This document shows, piece by piece, positions 15,263-23,973 of a stretch of DNA of 48,675 nt. The stretch lies in assembly GCA_041678605.1 (NCBI GenBank), contig JBAYNW010000014.1, positions 1-48,675 on the forward strand. The letters run 5' to 3'. The first letter of the stretch is position 1; every line of letters starts with the position of its first letter. This DNA comes from JBAYNW01 sp041678605 (GTDB lineage Bacteria; Cyanobacteriota; Vampirovibrionia; Gastranaerophilales; Gastranaerophilaceae). Below the pieces are notes generated by a model. The model was not told where the DNA came from, did no database searches, and saw only the letters and a program-made list of their open reading frames with translations. Made by a program: the position numbers and the translations under genes.

Positions 15263-15409
15263 CTATCTACCCGCAATATTTATTGTCGATAAAATTGTTA
15301 AAATTTGTTGAAGCGTATTTTTCACTTCGTCCAAATCCGTTTTGTTTTCGTTAAGTTGTGTTTTTATTTCCGCTACCTGAACGTTAAGCGGTTTGCGTAT
15401 GTCCGTCAT
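15263..15409 (-). CDS. 48-residue coiled-coil protein
   Basis: ATG 15409 behind a perfect AAGGAGG (5-6 nt spacing) opens a 48-residue frame: MTDIRKPLNVQVAEIKTQLN, then a continued heptad pattern (ENKTDLDEVKNTLQQILTIL). It fills the gap between the tail-fibre gene and the 23-residue ORF. The sequence looks like a short trimeric coiled coil, as in tail-fibre or lysis accessory proteins. The strong RBS makes it a probable real gene despite its length. Confidence 0.7.
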   Translation of the reverse strand: MTDIRKPLNVQVAEIKTQLNENKTDLDEVKNTLQQILTILSTINIAGR

Positions 15410-15421
15410 GGTTTTCCTCCT

Positions 15422-18265
15422 TTATATTTTGTTCACTACTGCCCATTTGTCTTGGACATAATCCTGTAAAGTCACTGAACTAAATTGACCCGAAATTGTG
15501 TACGTTGCCACACCGTTGATTAAATCCGCCGTGCCGGATGTGTCGGCCGTAACGACAACATTTTTTGTGCCGCTATCAATCTTAATAAGAGTTATCATTC
15601 TGCCCCAACCTAATGCGGGTGGAAGCGTTGCAATAACGTCGTTAATATCTCCGGTGGTTACATAAATAACACTGTCTTGATTGCTAGCGTTTGCCGATAC
15701 TGTGAAGTTGCCGGAAACATTACGAGGAACTTGTCCATAAGCAGTTCCTAATTCAGTATAATTAAAGGTATTGGCCGTCAATATTCCCTTATTGTTAAAA
15801 TCATATTTCAAAATATTAAATGAGAATGTAGCGGCGTTAAAGGTGTTTCCGCTACAATTTCTATAAAAAATGTTCCAAGTCGGAAATAATGAGGACGAAG
15901 AATTAAGAGTGTTGCTTGTGAACATTCCATGGTTCTCATTATAAATATATTTACCGACTTTAAGCAGATTTGAAGTGACGTTGCCTTCTATTTTATTGTT
16001 GCTGAAATCAACATTCCCCAACTCGGCAAAAGTATTACTTTGAAAAGCACTACGGATTTTGTTTTCAACAATATAACTCGTTCCGCCGTTTTTGAATTCA
16101 TTGTATCCAAACTCTTTAAATTCATTGTTTTGTATTTGAATAGCGGAAGTTACGACGCCGAAATTACCCATCATCTGGCCATAAAAATAGTTTTTTAACA
16201 AGGCAGCATTAAGTTTTGCTCCGGCTCCACTTAATAATCCTGTGGCATTATTGTAAGCCACTGTATTGTAAAAGAAATTATTTGTAACCAAATCCCCAAA
16301 ATAATTATAGGTGTATACTGCATAAAAAGTATTATATTGTACAACTAAATCAAAACTATTATATGTAAAAGTAGTGTGAAAGGTGTTTCCCAATGCAGAC
16401 GAAGCACTTGTCTCATAAAAATTGTTGTTGTTAAAAATACCGTAAGCATTGTTGCCGGTAAATCCTCCATAACATTTATTATTCGAAGCTGAGGCCAAAT
16501 AAGAATTTGTGCATTGTCCGCAGAACATATTTGAATAACTATAATCAAATTTACTTAATGAACAATTACCATTAAAGATTGTGTTATAACAGGTTTTTAT
16601 GTTAGTCTGTGTCATCGAATATATGTATGTACTCAACAGGTCATCTGCCGTGCTTCCTTGACTAATTGCGTTTATTAAACAATTAGCTCCGTTCTTGATA
16701 GTGACATTATCAGCAGTTGATATAACACAATTATTTAATCTAACTTGTGAATTTAAGATTTGTTGTAATACGGTCGTAGACTTAGCATATATGGTTGAAT
16801 TTTGACATCCAGTTAGTGAGCCTCTGAATATAATATCTACTGGTGAAGTATCGTAAGCCTTTATTGTGATATTTAACGGTGATGTTAAAGTGCTTATATC
16901 ATCATTAAACATTGGATAATCAATGTATGTAGAAGAATCGATTGTTAAAGAAATTGAGAAACCGTTCAAATAGATTGTAATGCTACCGCCCAAATATGTT
17001 TCATACGGCATTAACCTACACCATTGGTAGCTTTGTGACGGAGATGATGTGGTTGCGACTAAACAGCCCCAGACATAACCATTGTAGTTATATACAGCCC
17101 CGGCAACTGCAGAAGTGCCGGAAATCCATAAATCGGCTAAAGGCTTATATCGTCTGAATAATTGACTTCTGTAATCGGAATCAACGTTTAAATTTAAAAA
17201 TGAATTATATCGGCCGATTATATTTCCGTCGAAAGTAGTTGAAGCATAAGAGAAAGATGCTTCAACGTATCCATCTGGTTCTATTAGATTTAAAAAACTA
17301 AAGCCTTGCGAAACGTAAGAACTACTTCCATCGAGTAGAGTTATTTGATGAGTATCAGGGTCATATTCCCAATCGTCATTTTCGTTTGAATCTGAAAGTT
17401 CAATAGATAGTCCGTTAACGGGGTCGTTTCCACTAAGCCAAAAACTACCATCTTTTATTCTGGTATCAAATTCAGCATAAAAAGTGGCTAACTCAATAGT
17501 TGTATCACTAACAGGTACTAAGTGCCAATCACCTTCTTGGTATAATCCCCCAGCACCGTCGCTATAAGCATAGCAATAAGGATTTGCTAATATCGGGGCA
17601 GGATTTTGTTGAAATCTAATTGCTTCATTTGCATAAGTTTTGGAGTAGCCATTTACTTCGAGAGTGCTTACTGAATTAGCCTTTAAATAAATCTGTTCAA
17701 TCTCGCCCGTGTGCAATTCGACGGGAGTTGTATTTCCAATGATAGTTTTGTTCTTGAAATCAGTCACCAAATACCATTGCTCAGGGATGAGTTCTGAATT
17801 ATTAATAAGGTCATAAAGACTTGCGTGAGTTACTTCAACGGCCTTGTCAGATTTTAAAGCCAATTGAGATGATAAGGCACTTTGAGCCATTGCGTCAGTG
17901 TATTGGCTTGGTATATTTGGCTTGTCAGTTAAAGAGTTATAGCTTTTTTCAGTCAAATTATTCAAAGAGTGATTGTGATTTGTGTCTGATTTTGTTATAA
18001 GTTCGCTCTTTAAGGCTATATATGGTTTATCGGCATTATAAAGTGGCTCAATTTCTTCTTCTAATTTTTCATCAAGTATTGATTGTAAATATGTAATTGC
18101 ACTAATCGGGTGTTGGTTTGCCAAATTTCTGTTTAGTAATTTATCATGCTCTGTAATAGAAATATTAACATCTGCATCAATCGAATTATTTTCCGGCAGT
18201 TCAACACCCATGTCAATACTCGGAGCCGTAGGTATTTCAACTTCTAAAATTATATCGTCGGCCAT
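15422..18265 (-). CDS. Tail fibre / receptor-binding protein with beta-helix
   Basis: A 947-residue protein encoded at the distal end of the tail module. Residues 1-115 are a fibre-type connector with SITEHDKLLNRNLANQHPIS and HNHSLNNLTEKSYNSLTDKP, phrases common in siphophage fibres. Residues about 140-460 are beta-rich. Residues about 460-850 are dense N-x-F/N-x-x-Y repeats (FNNNNFYETS, NTFYAVYTYNYFGDL, NKIEGNVTSN) expected for a right-handed parallel beta-helix. The end (VITLIKIDSGTKNVVVTADT) resembles a capping or trimerisation domain. Probably recognises the host surface; no enzymatic motif was identified. ATG 18265 abuts the TAA of the next gene upstream. Confidence 0.75.
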   Translation of the reverse strand: MADDIILEVEIPTAPSIDMGVELPENNSIDADVNISITEHDKLLNRNLANQHPISAITYLQSILDEKLEEEIEPLYNADKPYIALKSELITKSDTNHNHSLNNLTEKSYNSLTDKPNIPSQYTDAMAQSALSSQLALKSDKAVEVTHASLYDLINNSELIPEQWYLVTDFKNKTIIGNTTPVELHTGEIEQIYLKANSVSTLEVNGYSKTYANEAIRFQQNPAPILANPYCYAYSDGAGGLYQEGDWHLVPVSDTTIELATFYAEFDTRIKDGSFWLSGNDPVNGLSIELSDSNENDDWEYDPDTHQITLLDGSSSYVSQGFSFLNLIEPDGYVEASFSYASTTFDGNIIGRYNSFLNLNVDSDYRSQLFRRYKPLADLWISGTSAVAGAVYNYNGYVWGCLVATTSSPSQSYQWCRLMPYETYLGGSITIYLNGFSISLTIDSSTYIDYPMFNDDISTLTSPLNITIKAYDTSPVDIIFRGSLTGCQNSTIYAKSTTVLQQILNSQVRLNNCVISTADNVTIKNGANCLINAISQGSTADDLLSTYIYSMTQTNIKTCYNTIFNGNCSLSKFDYSYSNMFCGQCTNSYLASASNNKCYGGFTGNNAYGIFNNNNFYETSASSALGNTFHTTFTYNSFDLVVQYNTFYAVYTYNYFGDLVTNNFFYNTVAYNNATGLLSGAGAKLNAALLKNYFYGQMMGNFGVVTSAIQIQNNEFKEFGYNEFKNGGTSYIVENKIRSAFQSNTFAELGNVDFSNNKIEGNVTSNLLKVGKYIYNENHGMFTSNTLNSSSSLFPTWNIFYRNCSGNTFNAATFSFNILKYDFNNKGILTANTFNYTELGTAYGQVPRNVSGNFTVSANASNQDSVIYVTTGDINDVIATLPPALGWGRMITLIKIDSGTKNVVVTADTSGTADLINGVATYTISGQFSSVTLQDYVQDKWAVVNKI

Positions 18266-18604
18266 TTATCCCTCAACTTCTTCAGCTGGATTTTCTACTT
18301 GAATTTTTGATACATTAAAGGTAATATTTTTTAAAATAGTGCGGCATTTTTCGGTTGTATCATAGAGTTTAAACGCCCCATAGTTAGTGCCTATTGGCAA
18401 TAGTGCCGTGTCCTCTTTTGTTAAAACAATATTTACAGATTTACTTGACACATCAGCAAAATCTTTTATTATTTTTGCAATCTGAAAACGGCCCTTAAAG
18501 CCGGTTAAATCAAGTGTTGTATTAATTTTTACAGTAAAAGCAACTCCGCCCAAAAAGTCGGTGCTGTCGCCTTGGATTATATTTATTATGTTACCGGTCA
18601 TCAT
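18266..18604 (-). CDS. Tail/baseplate-associated beta-sandwich protein
   Basis: A 112-residue protein with alternating beta-strand character: IIQGDSTDFLGGVAFTVKI, then LTKEDTALLPIGTNYGAFKL. 'Gly-Asp-Ser/Thr' openings followed by such strands resemble the N-terminal Ig-like domain of BppU-type baseplate proteins; this is a resemblance, not a firm family call. It starts 1 nt inside the neighbouring gene's stop and ends next to the fibre gene, so it is probably an adaptor or chaperone for the fibre. Confidence 0.5.
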   Translation of the reverse strand: MMTGNIINIIQGDSTDFLGGVAFTVKINTTLDLTGFKGRFQIAKIIKDFADVSSKSVNIVLTKEDTALLPIGTNYGAFKLYDTTEKCRTILKNITFNVSKIQVENPAEEVEG

Positions 18605-19041
18605 TAAATCCCCTTAAAGCTGCTCAAATAAGCGGCCGTAACCTCATCAAACAAGTCGTTGAAAGCTTCTGCCGTCATTTCTTCGTTATATGCGGATGAT
18701 TTATCCGCTTGATAAATTAACAAAACCCCTGCGGGCAAAACGCATTGACGGTTGACAATTATGGAATAAGTATTAAAAATCGACAACAAATCGCCGACGG
18801 CCGTTGCTTTTTTTAAATATCCGAGGCTTGTTGAGATGAATTGTTTTGACAAAGCTTCCATTTCGGCTTGTGCAATCTTTGCTTTATATTCAGCGGTGTC
18901 GGATATATCAACCAACTCGCCGTCATAAACTTCGTACTTTAAAGGGTCAAAGGTTGAATAATCAATATCGACGTGAACATAATCCAAATATGGTTTTTCA
19001 CACCAGCTGAGTAATTTATTTTCTTTGATTTCAACGTACAT
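18604..19041 (-). CDS. Uncharacterised distal tail protein
   Basis: A 145-residue acidic protein. The first third is beta-rich (YVEIKENKLLSWCEKPYLDY, YEVYDGELVDIS), followed by a helix starting TAEYKAKIAQAEMEAL, a layout reminiscent of phage proteins in which a short strand motif precedes a helical assembly tail. It is flanked by two tail-fibre-class genes, stop-start overlapping on one side and 0 nt gap on the other. Possible tail-fibre assembly factor. Confidence 0.5.
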   Translation of the reverse strand: MYVEIKENKLLSWCEKPYLDYVHVDIDYSTFDPLKYEVYDGELVDISDTAEYKAKIAQAEMEALSKQFISTSLGYLKKATAVGDLLSIFNTYSIIVNRQCVLPAGVLLIYQADKSSAYNEEMTAEAFNDLFDEVTAAYLSSFKGI

Positions 19042-20412
19042 TTAAGACGCTCCTTTCGCAGGGTATATTGTAAAAACAGAGGTATAAGAATATGTTTCAC
19101 CTTTATTTATAGGCACAGCATTTGTTGAGGTAAAATAAGCCCATAAGTCACATTCTGCGGTGTATGTAGTATTTGCACTTTTATTTATTGCCAAAGATTT
19201 GTTTGGAAACCTGTATCCTTGAGTTTGATAGTTCACATCATACCCATTTTGGTTGTAAGGGTTTGTTGTAACTGCTGTAATTAGACCGTTTGCGACCGTA
19301 GCCGTGCCGAGCGGGATATCTAAGAAATCAACCTTTACGGTGTTGCTGGTATATTTTTGAGCAGTAAAAGGCTCAACGGATGTATTCAACCAGACACTAT
19401 TTGTTAAAGGAACAGGAGAAGTATTCCACATTGAAGATACTTCACTGGCCGTCAATGCTCTGTTATAGACCGACACATCTGAAACAGTTTCTCCAGAACT
19501 TTCATACCCAAAATATAAATTACTCGGGGAAGTTCCTAGACTGCCCGCTGTAACAGTTCCGACTAAAGCACCATCAATATATAATGATAAAGAAGTGCCG
19601 TCGTATGTTACCATCACAAAATGCCAGTTGCCATCATTGACAGCAGCAGTCGAATTTATAGCATTACTTCCTGAACCCGTTTCAAAATGGAAAGTGCCAT
19701 TTGCATTTGTACTTGCTCCCCAATATGGCGGTGTGCCACCTGCAACTGTCCCATTTGTAAATATACGATTGCTTGCTGATGTGGTTTTAAAAATAAAACC
19801 TGTTGATTTTGCATTTGCTCCCGTTGCCAAGCTATTTGACATTATATAGTTTGACGAATTTAAGGTCATTGCTTGCGTATCAGTATACTTTCCTGTCGTA
19901 TAAGTAGCTGTACCTGTTAATGTTAAAGGATAGCCTGACGCTTCATTGTTCAAATTGCCGTTGAGTTTGTAGTAACCTAAAAGTCCATTTTTGGGACAAG
20001 CGTTATACATATTGTCAGGTAATGGCTGAGGCTCATTCGGCTGTCTATAAATTGTATTATTTAATGCCTCAAGCGTTCCGTCAGGTTTTGCAAAAATATT
20101 ATAAGTTCCGTTGGCATAGCCGCTCATGTCAAGTGTAGCGGCAGTATTTAGAGTGATTTGAGTGCCTTGAGCGTTTGAGCCTACGGCATTAGCATAACTT
20201 CCGCCTGTTTTTGTTGACAATGTACCGCTAGAGTAGGCCAGTAAATCTGCAACATCGCTTGTCACATTACCGGAGTTTACGCAGAATTTGTGCGGTAAAT
20301 TGAAATTATCAAATGCCCACTTTAAAAATTCAAGATTTTCATTGACCACATCCGGATTTTCAACAGTTCCTACTTCCATTGCATTGGGTGTCCATGTATG
20401 TGAATTTTCCAT
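19042..20412 (-). CDS. Tail protein with LamG/concanavalin-like domain
   Basis: A 456-residue structural protein. Residues 1-120 attach it to the tail (NVVNENLEFLKWAFDNFNLP). Residues about 135-320 form a LamG-like jelly-roll: LLGYYKLNGNLNNEASG, DGNWHFVMVTYDGTSLSLYI, VSDVSVYNRALTASEVSSMW. This is the Laminin_G_3 signature, a carbohydrate-binding fold often displayed on gut-phage virions. The last 130 residues are beta-rich and may trimerise. Likely binds host or mucus glycans; the ligand is unknown. Situated right after the gpJ homologue. Confidence 0.8.
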   Translation of the reverse strand: MENSHTWTPNAMEVGTVENPDVVNENLEFLKWAFDNFNLPHKFCVNSGNVTSDVADLLAYSSGTLSTKTGGSYANAVGSNAQGTQITLNTAATLDMSGYANGTYNIFAKPDGTLEALNNTIYRQPNEPQPLPDNMYNACPKNGLLGYYKLNGNLNNEASGYPLTLTGTATYTTGKYTDTQAMTLNSSNYIMSNSLATGANAKSTGFIFKTTSASNRIFTNGTVAGGTPPYWGASTNANGTFHFETGSGSNAINSTAAVNDGNWHFVMVTYDGTSLSLYIDGALVGTVTAGSLGTSPSNLYFGYESSGETVSDVSVYNRALTASEVSSMWNTSPVPLTNSVWLNTSVEPFTAQKYTSNTVKVDFLDIPLGTATVANGLITAVTTNPYNQNGYDVNYQTQGYRFPNKSLAINKSANTTYTAECDLWAYFTSTNAVPINKGETYSYTSVFTIYPAKGAS

Positions 20413-20415
20413 ATA

Positions 20416-23061
20416 TTAATATCCTTTCACTACACAATCAAACTCGCCGGTAAGAAATGCTCCTGTCGAAGCATCTTTAAGCCTGATTGTTACGCTGTTT
20501 TTTGTTTTATTTGAATATTCAGCCGTTTGAATAATGTTTGTTTGAGCCTTTGGGGTAAGTATTACAGCAGGAATGGCACTATAAGACTTTGATATTTTAC
20601 TTTGCGGGTTTGTTGCAAAAATTAATACATAGCCAGTGTTTGCGTCCGTTATTTCAAGTCCGTTATAATGTTCAATTCTGTCTGGAACATCAACACTTAA
20701 AATACAATTACTAATATATATTTGATTTTTTAATGGACTATTTAAAGTTATTCGTTCTTGATGATACCTACAATTGTATGACCCCATGGAAAATAAAACC
20801 CAGTCACTCCAAGTTATATTATCCTCAGATGTTCTTATCTCTATAACAACAGAACTTTGTCCGTCAAATAAATAGGCGTCATAATTTATTGAAAAAATTG
20901 AGTTTAACACTTCGCCTAAATCATATACAGGGCTTGTGTAAGTACCGGTAGTGACAACTCTGCAACCCCATTTGCCATTTTGGTTATATGATTTTGCTGT
21001 ATCATTATTTGTCCAGAGTTCCGGGCTATAGTCTGTCCAGATTGTACCATCTGAAATCAGTTTTAATTTATTGTTATAAATTACGGTATTATTGAAAGTT
21101 CCGCCGGTTAAAATATTATTTGACACGATTACATTCATTTGCGGAATATCTGTTATAACCAAAATTGATTGTTTTGCATTTTTTGAATAATTATATTTAT
21201 TTTTAGCCTTAATCCAATAATTTTTAGTACCAAGTCCATTTAAAGAAATAGAGTAATTTGAACCGGTAAGTTCCTTTGCTATAATTGTCCCGACTTCCCA
21301 GCTTGCACCTTCTCTAATTTCATAAGTTATATTCATGCCGGAAATCTCTGTCCAATTTAATTGAACCAAATTAAGGTTTTGTGAGGCTTGAAAATATGAA
21401 ACGTCTGCTGGAATTCCGTAGGCGTTTGCAATTGAAACATAATTCACAACAGGAGCGGCACTTCCTTGCTGATCAGTGTAAAGATTTTCGTTGTATTCAA
21501 TCCCTGTTATTTGTATTTGCCCTTCTTGAGCCTCTGACATTCCGATTATTCTATATTTTTTTTCGACAAATCCGCCGAAAGTTGAAGTAACGGCAATTAA
21601 ATCCCAGATAGTTCTGTCAAGTCCTGCTTTTGAAGTTTTAAAAGTAATTGTTTGTTTACATGTAATTGACTGATTGAGATAGAACCAAGCCAAACGGCTT
21701 GCCTGTCTGAAATTTGTTACTCCATAAATTTCAATTTCTTTGACTATCGGCTGTTCATTTTGAAATGTTTCAGCTTCAGCTTGTGCATAAATCAGGGCGT
21801 ATTCATCAACCGGTGAAGGATAATGAACCTTTGCAATATCATAGCGGTTTTCTCGCGTTGTAAAATTAAAGGTTTCAGAGCCATCAATGATATTATTTTT
21901 ATCAAATACTTGCATAACAATATCAGGTTTATCCACATTTAAAACAAGTTTTCCTTGTTGATAAATTAAATTGCCTTGAAAACATAGACATAATTCGGCT
22001 ATCCAATCAAGGCGGGATTTCCTCTCATCAAGAATAAAATTGAGTGTAAATCTCGGCTGTTTTTGTATTGCAGTTTGATTTGCAACTGTAGTAAAGGCAG
22101 AATCTACAGTCAGGGACAAATCATCTGTAATTGCTGTTACGATTCTGCTTTCTGTGCTTATTGTGATGGTATCATCAATTGAAGCTTCTGTTTTAAACTT
22201 GGTATTTGTTCCTGTAACGGTTGTGCCGCTTGTAGAAACTGTTCCGGTCATAGTATTTGATATTAAAACATCACAATATGAAGCGACATCTATAAAACTT
22301 TGAATATCAATAATGCTGTAATCAAAACCGCAACCGTTATATCTTGTGAGAAAATCGAGAATACACCATGCCGGATTGTTTGAATAATTGCCGTCTGTAA
22401 AATGGGTTAAATCTGTATATTTACGTACCAATGAACCTTTTATCATAGCGGTTGAAGTAAAATTGCCGCTTAGCTGGTCACTTGCAAGTGCTGTGAATGC
22501 AAGATAAGCAGTATTTTTTAGTCCGCCTGTGAATTTAACCTTTTCGAGATCTGTTGAACCTGTAACCCTGCCGTCAATTGTTTGATTTGCCGTTCCTGTA
22601 TATGCCGTATAGTTGCAGCCGGACAATTCATTTATTGGAGTATCATTTAATCTTATATCCAAAAAACTATGTATCGGACCGTCTGCATAAGAAACTAGCC
22701 TTTGCAAGGTTGATTGTGTGGCATCAGATTGCCACACAATGTTGCCTGCGGCCTTGACTTTGCCATAAATTATTGGAATAGGTAGAGTGTTATTTTGTTG
22801 AGTTGCCAAAGCCCCAAATTGATAAGTGGGAGAGGACGATTCATTGCCTTTTTTATTTGAACTGAACGCACCTGAAAGAGCACTTATGCCCCAAGATAAA
22901 CCACCAATAACAATGAATGGTGCGGCCGCAATTACCGTTTCCCCAAGAAATCCGATAATAAACCCTATAGTAAATAAAATTGGGTCAGCATGTGCCGGCT
23001 GAGGGATAGAAGAGGCGATTAAAACTAATGATATTATAAGTAAAATTTTATTCTTTTTCAT
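20416..23061 (-). CDS. Tail tip / host-specificity protein, gpJ-like
   Basis: An 881-residue tip protein. After a hydrophobic N-terminus, residues about 75-180 carry the gpJ-like opening (LPIPIIYGKVKAAGNIVWQS, FLDIRLNDTPINEL). A hub region with LNFILDERKSRLDWIAELCL and DKPDIVMQVFDKNNIIDGSE follows, then VHYPSPVDEYALIYAQAEAE, and at least one fibronectin-III-like segment (LNWTEISGMNITYEIREG). The first 25 residues (KKNKILLIISLVLIASSIPQ then PAHA) look exactly like a Sec signal peptide, followed by a Gly/Ala-rich hydrophobic stretch. No separate gpI gene exists, so the hydrophobic segment may replace it. Overlaps the NlpC gene by 14 nt. Confidence 0.82.
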   Translation of the reverse strand: MKKNKILLIISLVLIASSIPQPAHADPILFTIGFIIGFLGETVIAAAPFIVIGGLSWGISALSGAFSSNKKGNESSSPTYQFGALATQQNNTLPIPIIYGKVKAAGNIVWQSDATQSTLQRLVSYADGPIHSFLDIRLNDTPINELSGCNYTAYTGTANQTIDGRVTGSTDLEKVKFTGGLKNTAYLAFTALASDQLSGNFTSTAMIKGSLVRKYTDLTHFTDGNYSNNPAWCILDFLTRYNGCGFDYSIIDIQSFIDVASYCDVLISNTMTGTVSTSGTTVTGTNTKFKTEASIDDTITISTESRIVTAITDDLSLTVDSAFTTVANQTAIQKQPRFTLNFILDERKSRLDWIAELCLCFQGNLIYQQGKLVLNVDKPDIVMQVFDKNNIIDGSETFNFTTRENRYDIAKVHYPSPVDEYALIYAQAEAETFQNEQPIVKEIEIYGVTNFRQASRLAWFYLNQSITCKQTITFKTSKAGLDRTIWDLIAVTSTFGGFVEKKYRIIGMSEAQEGQIQITGIEYNENLYTDQQGSAAPVVNYVSIANAYGIPADVSYFQASQNLNLVQLNWTEISGMNITYEIREGASWEVGTIIAKELTGSNYSISLNGLGTKNYWIKAKNKYNYSKNAKQSILVITDIPQMNVIVSNNILTGGTFNNTVIYNNKLKLISDGTIWTDYSPELWTNNDTAKSYNQNGKWGCRVVTTGTYTSPVYDLGEVLNSIFSINYDAYLFDGQSSVVIEIRTSEDNITWSDWVLFSMGSYNCRYHQERITLNSPLKNQIYISNCILSVDVPDRIEHYNGLEITDANTGYVLIFATNPQSKISKSYSAIPAVILTPKAQTNIIQTAEYSNKTKNSVTIRLKDASTGAFLTGEFDCVVKGY

Positions 23062-23428
23062 TATATCTAAACACGCCTTTTATAAATTCATAATATTTAA
23101 CAAGTCTTATTATTTGGTATTTTTTATCAAGTCCGCAGTGAAAAATAAGGCCGTCACCCAAATAAATGCCAATATGCATTGCTCTGAAAACTTTATAAAA
23201 GACAATAATATCAAAAGGTTTCATATCTTCTTTGGGTATTTCAGAACAGTATTTTTTAACCTTTAATAAGGCATAATCGAAACATCTATTTCCTTTTGGC
23301 TTTTTAAACTTTGGGGCGTTCGGATAAATTAAATAAACAGGCGAAAAACAGTTTAAGTAATTACCTTTTATGTCTGTTTCTTCATATTTGCCGCCAACCA
23401 ATGCTTTTAAGTCTTGAATTTTTATCAA
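23048..23428 (-). CDS. NlpC/P60-type tail peptidase, gpK-like
   Basis: A 126-residue cysteine peptidase domain. Probable nucleophile is C27 in YLNCFSPVY; the His is in AMHIGIYLGDGL and the third polar residue in IFHCG; MKPFDIIVFY is the strand before the His. Phage tail NlpC proteins trim peptidoglycan at DNA entry and assist tip assembly. Lambda gpK also has a JAMM domain, which is missing here. The start is TTG 23428 with AGGATAA upstream; no in-frame ATG exists before the catalytic region. Divergent from the moron, 31 nt apart. Confidence 0.82.
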   Translation of the reverse strand: MIKIQDLKALVGGKYEETDIKGNYLNCFSPVYLIYPNAPKFKKPKGNRCFDYALLKVKKYCSEIPKEDMKPFDIIVFYKVFRAMHIGIYLGDGLIFHCGLDKKYQIIRLVKYYEFIKGVFRYNEKE

Positions 23429-23460
23429 AATATGTTATCCTATATAAAAAGAGGTATGTG
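23395..23460 (+). promoter_or_regulatory. Putative moron promoter and RBS
   Basis: Upstream of the plus-strand moron lies TTGAAT (23414) followed 16 nt later by TATCCT, with an alternative TATATAAAA just after; AGAGGTATGTGTG provides the ribosome-binding site. The promoter lies within the 5' end of gpK on the other strand. An own promoter is expected for genes transcribed against the late operon. Inferred from sequence only. Confidence 0.4.
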
Positions 23461-23966
23461 TGATGAAAAAATTTATTATTGTTTTAGGAATTATTTTTAT
23501 TGTTTCTCAGAGTGTTTTTGCGACAGAATTACAAGGCGGAATTTCTTATACAGTTGATTCTGCCCGTGAATATATTCAACAAGGTCAAGTTAATGATATA
23601 GGACCGCAAGGCCACCTTTATTATGATGGTAATAGCTACAATGCCGATGTAATTTATGGTTATAATTCAAATAATGTACCAATTGGCTTTGATGTTAGAT
23701 TTAAAGATGATTTAACAATATCATATACTTATGGAATGGATAATAGACTTAGGTCTATAGCTAAATATGATAAACCATCTGATACATATCCGCATAGAGG
23801 ATATATATATAATACTGGTGGAAAATTAATTAAAACTACCTTAATGGTTTCAAAAAATAACGGTTTTGCCTTTACACCAAACGGTAAACTTATTACTCAC
23901 ATGGTTAATGGAATTGGATATTTGGGTAATACTAATATTATAGTTTACAGACAATCTGGTTATTAG
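23460..23966 (+). CDS. Secreted moron protein
   Basis: A 168-residue protein with a clear Sec signal peptide (KKFIIVLGIIFIVSQSVFA, cleavage before TELQGG). The mature part begins with AREYIQQGQVNDIGPQGH and continues as short beta repeats (GYNSNNVPIGFDVRF, YTYGMDNRLRSIAKY), reminiscent of YD/MORN-like strands but no Pfam family is recognised. It opposes all neighbouring tail genes and is 7 nt upstream of the Imm-like gene. As an exported product expressed from a prophage it should act in the host envelope, plausibly with its partner in blocking other phages. Confidence 0.75.
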   Translation: MMKKFIIVLGIIFIVSQSVFATELQGGISYTVDSAREYIQQGQVNDIGPQGHLYYDGNSYNADVIYGYNSNNVPIGFDVRFKDDLTISYTYGMDNRLRSIAKYDKPSDTYPHRGYIYNTGGKLIKTTLMVSKNNGFAFTPNGKLITHMVNGIGYLGNTNIIVYRQSGY

Positions 23967-23973
23967 GTGAAAA

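Noticed and set aside
15422..20412. Diversity-generating retroelement acting on tail proteins
   Set aside because: No reverse transcriptase and no template/variable repeat pair with adenine-specific differences was seen.
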